NCBI GenBank assembly: GCA_017475555.1
Contig: JAFVFL010000015.1
Span: 1-52,568, forward strand
Reading direction: 5' to 3'
DNA from: Ruminococcus sp.
GTDB taxonomy: Bacteria > Bacillota > Clostridia > Oscillospirales > Ruminococcaceae
DNA: 52,568 nt
Numbering within the stretch: position 1 is the stretch's first letter; the number at the start of each line of letters is the position of its first letter. The position numbers and the translations under genes were made by a program. The notes below the pieces were generated by a model. It saw only the letters and a program-made list of their open reading frames with translations, was not told the DNA's origin and did no database searches. Shown one piece after another: positions 49,859-52,568 of the stretch.

Positions 49859-52568
49859 TCAGTCATGTCTGCGGCTCCTGAGAACGAATGCAGCTGACGC
49901 AGCAAGTGCAAGGACTGCTATTGCAGCACCTACGCCGTTATCGCCGGTCTTTGGAGCGTTCGTCTTTGCGGTAGTCGCCGCAGTCGTTGTGGTGGTCGTT
50001 GTAGTCGTTGTTGTAGAAGCAGCTGTAGTCGTGCCAGTTGTTGTGGCAGCTGTAGTCGTTACCTCTGTCATATCATCGACCATAGTGACTGTATTGGAAT
50101 CAGATGTTACTCCGACCTCGCCGGTCACCTGACCATTTGTAATTGTGAATGTTATATCTGTTGCTACCTCGTAGCCGCTCGGTGCAGCGACCTCATGAAG
50201 TACATAGGTACCGTCCACAAGATCTTTTACGAATGTAGACTCTGTTCCGGATATCCATGTAAGTGTCTCTCCGGACTCTGTTGAAACGAGCTGTGCTCCG
50301 CTTCCAAGATCAACGTTGTCAATGCTGAATACTACAGCATTTCCGCTGAAGTCAGTACCAGTGAGCGTGAGCTGTGCTCCTGCTATCTCGCTTCCGAAGA
50401 TATTCTGCTTGCTTATCTCAACGTCAGTGAAGATAAGTCCGTCAACGAGAGTTACAGAATTGCTGTCGGTGTCAACACCGATCTCGCCGGAAAGCTGACC
50501 GTTTGTTATTGTAAATGTAATATCTGTCGCTACCTCATATCCGTCAGGTGCAGCCACCTCATGAAGAATATAGGTTCCGTCTGTAAGGTTCTTGACGAAT
50601 GTGGACTCAGTGCCGGATATCCATGTGAGAGTATTTCCGGACTCAGATGTTACAAGCTCTGCACCCTCACCAAGAACAACGTTGTCCAGTGAGAATGTTA
50701 CCTCGCTGCCGGTAAAGTCAGTTCCGGTAAGAGTGAGCTGTGCCCCGGCGATCTCCTCACCGAGTACGCTCTGCTTGCTTATCTGAACATCTGTGAGTGT
50801 CATATCATCAACAAGTGTTACAGAATTGCTGTCAGTGTCAACTCCGACCTCGCCGGAAAGCTGACCGTCTGTGATAGTGAAGGTAATGTCAGTTGCCACC
50901 TCATAGCCGCTCGGTGCAGCGACCTCATGAAGCACATACGTGCCGTCAGTAAGGTTCTTTATGAATGTGGCCTCAGTGCCGGAAACCCATGTAAGAGTAT
51001 TTCCGGACTCAGTTGAAACAAGTCTTGCTCCGTTTCCGAGCACTGCATCATCAAGGCTGAATACCACTGTATTGCCGTTAAAGTCAGTGCCTGTGAGAGT
51101 GAGCTGTGCTCCGGCTATCTCGCTGCCGAAGATATTCTGCTTGCTTATCTCAACGTCGGTAAGTATCATATCGTCAACGAGCGTTACAGTATTGCTGCTG
51201 CTGTCAACGCCGACAACACCATATACCTGTCCGTCTGTGATAGTGAAGCTTATATCCGTAGCAACCTCATAGCCGCTCGGTGCAGCTACCTCATGGAGAA
51301 CGTAATTTCCGTCAACGAGATCTCTTACAAGAGTAGCAGAATTACCCGATACCCAGCTGAGTGAGCTGGTCGCACCGTCAGAGATAAGTCTTGCGTTATT
51401 TCCAAGCTCGACCCCGAGTATATCGAATACTATCTCATTGCCGTCTGTGTCAGTACCGGTGAGAGTAAGCTCTGCACCAGCGACCTCTGTTCCGTAGGTA
51501 TCTGCCTTGCTGAAATATACAGCAGCCACAGCTGTAGTCGTAGTTGTTGTAGTGGTAGTTGTAGTAGTTGTCGTTGTAGTTGTTGTAGTGGTAGTAGTCG
51601 TAGTAGTTGTTGTGGTCGTAGTGGTAGTAGTTGTAGTGGTAGTCGTCGTGGTAGTGGTAGTAGTTGTGACGATATTGTCAGTCATGAGCACTATCTCTAC
51701 CTCATTGCCGTCAACCTTCACCTTGCCGTCCTCGATAACAATTGTTATGTCGGTAGCGACCTCATATCCGTCCGGAGCTGCCTGCTCGTGGAGAAGATAC
51801 GTTCCGTCCTCAAGACCCTTGATGTTGGTCGTTCCTGTACCGGATATCCATACAAGTGATGTACCAGAGCCGGTAATAACAGAAGCACCCTCACCAGCCT
51901 CAAGTGAGCCGGAAGCAAATTCTATCTCCTGTCCGTCATCTGTAACTCCTGTGAGAGTAAGAACAGCACCAGCGACCTCAGTACCGAAGTTATCGGACTT
52001 ATTGATCTTCAGGTCTGCCTTTGCAGATGTAATGATCGGAGCGGTGGTAGTCGTAGTTGTTGTGGTCGTAGTGGTGGTAGTAGTTGTTGTAGTCGTAGTT
52101 GTTGTGATAGTAGTAACTATCTCGTCTATCATAACTACGCTGTCTCTGGTCACGCCGTCTATAGTGACAACGCCCTCATTGACCGTGAATATGATATCGG
52201 TAGCGACCTCGTAGCCATCCGGAGCAGCAAGCTCGTGGAGGAGGTATGTTCCGTCCTCGACGTAAACGATAGTTGCCTCAGTACCGGATATCCAGACGAG
52301 AGAATCGCCTGTGCCGTTTACTACCTGTCCGCCGTCGCCTATAGTGATAGAGCCCTGAGCGAACTCAACGGCAGTTCCGTCAGTCCTTGTACCTGTAAGG
52401 GTAAGAGTTGCACCTGATACCTCAGCACCGCCGACCTCAGCCTTGTCTATCTGCACCCTTGACTTCGCCGCAATTTCAGTTGCAGTGGTCGTAGCCGCGG
52501 TAGTAGGTGTTGTAGTGGTCGTGGTCGTCGGGGTGGTAGTTGTTGTTGTTGTTGTGGTGGTAGTAGTG
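49859..52568 (-). CDS. Sortase-anchored adhesin with SpaA/Cna-B-like repeats and polythreonine linkers (N-terminus outside window)
   Basis: 902 residues are visible, and the frame is open to the window edge, so the N-terminus and signal peptide are missing. Six related domains of about 115-125 residues occur. Each has a KxD-like start, AGAxLTLTG, SLxWxSG and the closing YxLHExAAPxGYEVATDI, where K and E are the usual isopeptide pair of SpaA/Cna-B folds. Domains 1, 2 and 3 are separated by Thr tracts; domains 3-6 follow directly. The C-terminus has a Thr/Ala linker, the sorting signal APKTGD, a hydrophobic segment and RSRRHD, so a sortase should link it to the wall or a pilus. No sortase gene is in the window. 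Confidence 0.9.
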   Translation of the reverse strand, partial: TTTTTTTTTTTTPTTTTTTTPTTAATTTATEIAAKSRVQIDKAEVGGAEVSGATLTLTGTRTDGTAVEFAQGSITIGDGGQVVNGTGDSLVWISGTEATIVYVEDGTYLLHELAAPDGYEVATDIIFTVNEGVVTIDGVTRDSVVMIDEIVTTITTTTTTTTTTTTTTTTTTTTTAPIITSAKADLKINKSDNFGTEVAGAVLTLTGVTDDGQEIEFASGSLEAGEGASVITGSGTSLVWISGTGTTNIKGLEDGTYLLHEQAAPDGYEVATDITIVIEDGKVKVDGNEVEIVLMTDNIVTTTTTTTTTTTTTTTTTTTTTTTTTTTTTTTTTTTTTTTTTTTTTAVAAVYFSKADTYGTEVAGAELTLTGTDTDGNEIVFDILGVELGNNARLISDGATSSLSWVSGNSATLVRDLVDGNYVLHEVAAPSGYEVATDISFTITDGQVYGVVGVDSSSNTVTLVDDMILTDVEISKQNIFGSEIAGAQLTLTGTDFNGNTVVFSLDDAVLGNGARLVSTESGNTLTWVSGTEATFIKNLTDGTYVLHEVAAPSGYEVATDITFTITDGQLSGEVGVDTDSNSVTLVDDMTLTDVQISKQSVLGEEIAGAQLTLTGTDFTGSEVTFSLDNVVLGEGAELVTSESGNTLTWISGTESTFVKNLTDGTYILHEVAAPDGYEVATDITFTITNGQLSGEIGVDTDSNSVTLVDGLIFTDVEISKQNIFGSEIAGAQLTLTGTDFSGNAVVFSIDNVDLGSGAQLVSTESGETLTWISGTESTFVKDLVDGTYVLHEVAAPSGYEVATDITFTITNGQVTGEVGVTSDSNTVTMVDDMTEVTTTAATTTGTTTAASTTTTTTTTTTTAATTAKTNAPKTGDNGVGAAIAVLALAASAAFVLRSRRHD
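51533..51667 (-). repeat. Uninterrupted tract of 45 threonine codons
   Basis: 135 nt of ACN codons between adhesin domains 2 and 3. ACT, ACC and ACA are mixed irregularly with few ACG, so it is a codon-scrambled rather than pure DNA repeat. Confidence 0.9.
52043..52114 (-). repeat. Threonine-rich linker, 24 codons
   Basis: 72 nt of ACN codons with one Ile codon near the N-terminal side, between adhesin domains 1 and 2. A further Thr/Pro tract lies before domain 1 from about 52475 to the window edge. Confidence 0.88.

Noticed and set aside
51507..52214. Long plus-strand reading frame with polyvaline stretches
   Set aside because: It is the reverse complement of the polythreonine adhesin; no ribosome binding site, no promoter and no plausible protein.

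Overview
The window looks like a chromosomal segment from a fibre-degrading gut or rumen Ruminococcus or close relative (Oscillospiraceae, low-to-medium GC Firmicutes). Three secreted proteins carry type I dockerins, one of them a family 11 rhamnogalacturonan lyase. The adhesins, lipoproteins, DUF4364 protein and YfhO protein are Clostridia-like. Many clear sigma-A promoters are visible, almost all with a 17-bp spacer. The assignment rests on gene content only.

Layout. 1-143: 3' end of an IS30-family transposase. 166-6142: aroB-aroA-aroC, then a DUF4364 protein, two small unknown proteins, a dockerin protein and an OB-fold protein, all on the plus strand. 6198-9045: smpB plus a C39-like protein (minus), diverging from a 1-phosphofructokinase/EamA transporter operon (plus). 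9124-15963: a two-gene cassette of a 1903-residue P-loop AAA/STAND-like protein and a protein ending in a HEPN-type R-x4-H motif. This is the best candidate for an undescribed conflict or defence system. It ends at a small IS150-like remnant that folds as a terminator. 16134-18104: an XRE-AbrB regulator with an ABC-2 exporter. 18105-22076: a tandem helix-hairpin-helix membrane protein and YfhO (minus). 22124-29414: a minus-strand operon combining two sugar-type ABC permeases, an HlyD/MacA-like adaptor, a MacB-like half permease and a very large solute-binding lipoprotein, with no ATPase gene.

29955-30414: three tRNA genes (Gly-TCC, Arg-TCT, His-GTG). 30487-31644: HAD phosphatase and a small protein (minus). 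31748-33947: a BspA-like repeat protein with a C-terminal dockerin. 34090-37693: an AraC regulator divergent from the dockerin-bearing rhamnogalacturonan lyase, with three direct repeats between their promoters. 37885-45715: gltB-gltD-asnB nitrogen-assimilation operon (minus) behind a promoter that is followed at once by a terminator hairpin. 45758-49781: remnant of a small secreted protein, a VanY-like protein that lacks catalytic residues, a DD-carboxypeptidase lipoprotein and a rhodanese-TtcA fusion. 49859 to the window edge: a sortase-anchored adhesin with six SpaA/Cna-B-like repeats and long polythreonine linkers, its N-terminus outside the window.

Functionally, the window mixes core metabolism (shikimate, glutamate and asparagine synthesis) with cell-surface and plant-polysaccharide functions. 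Two otherwise intact genes, aroC and the VanY-like gene, lack the residues that define their enzyme families.
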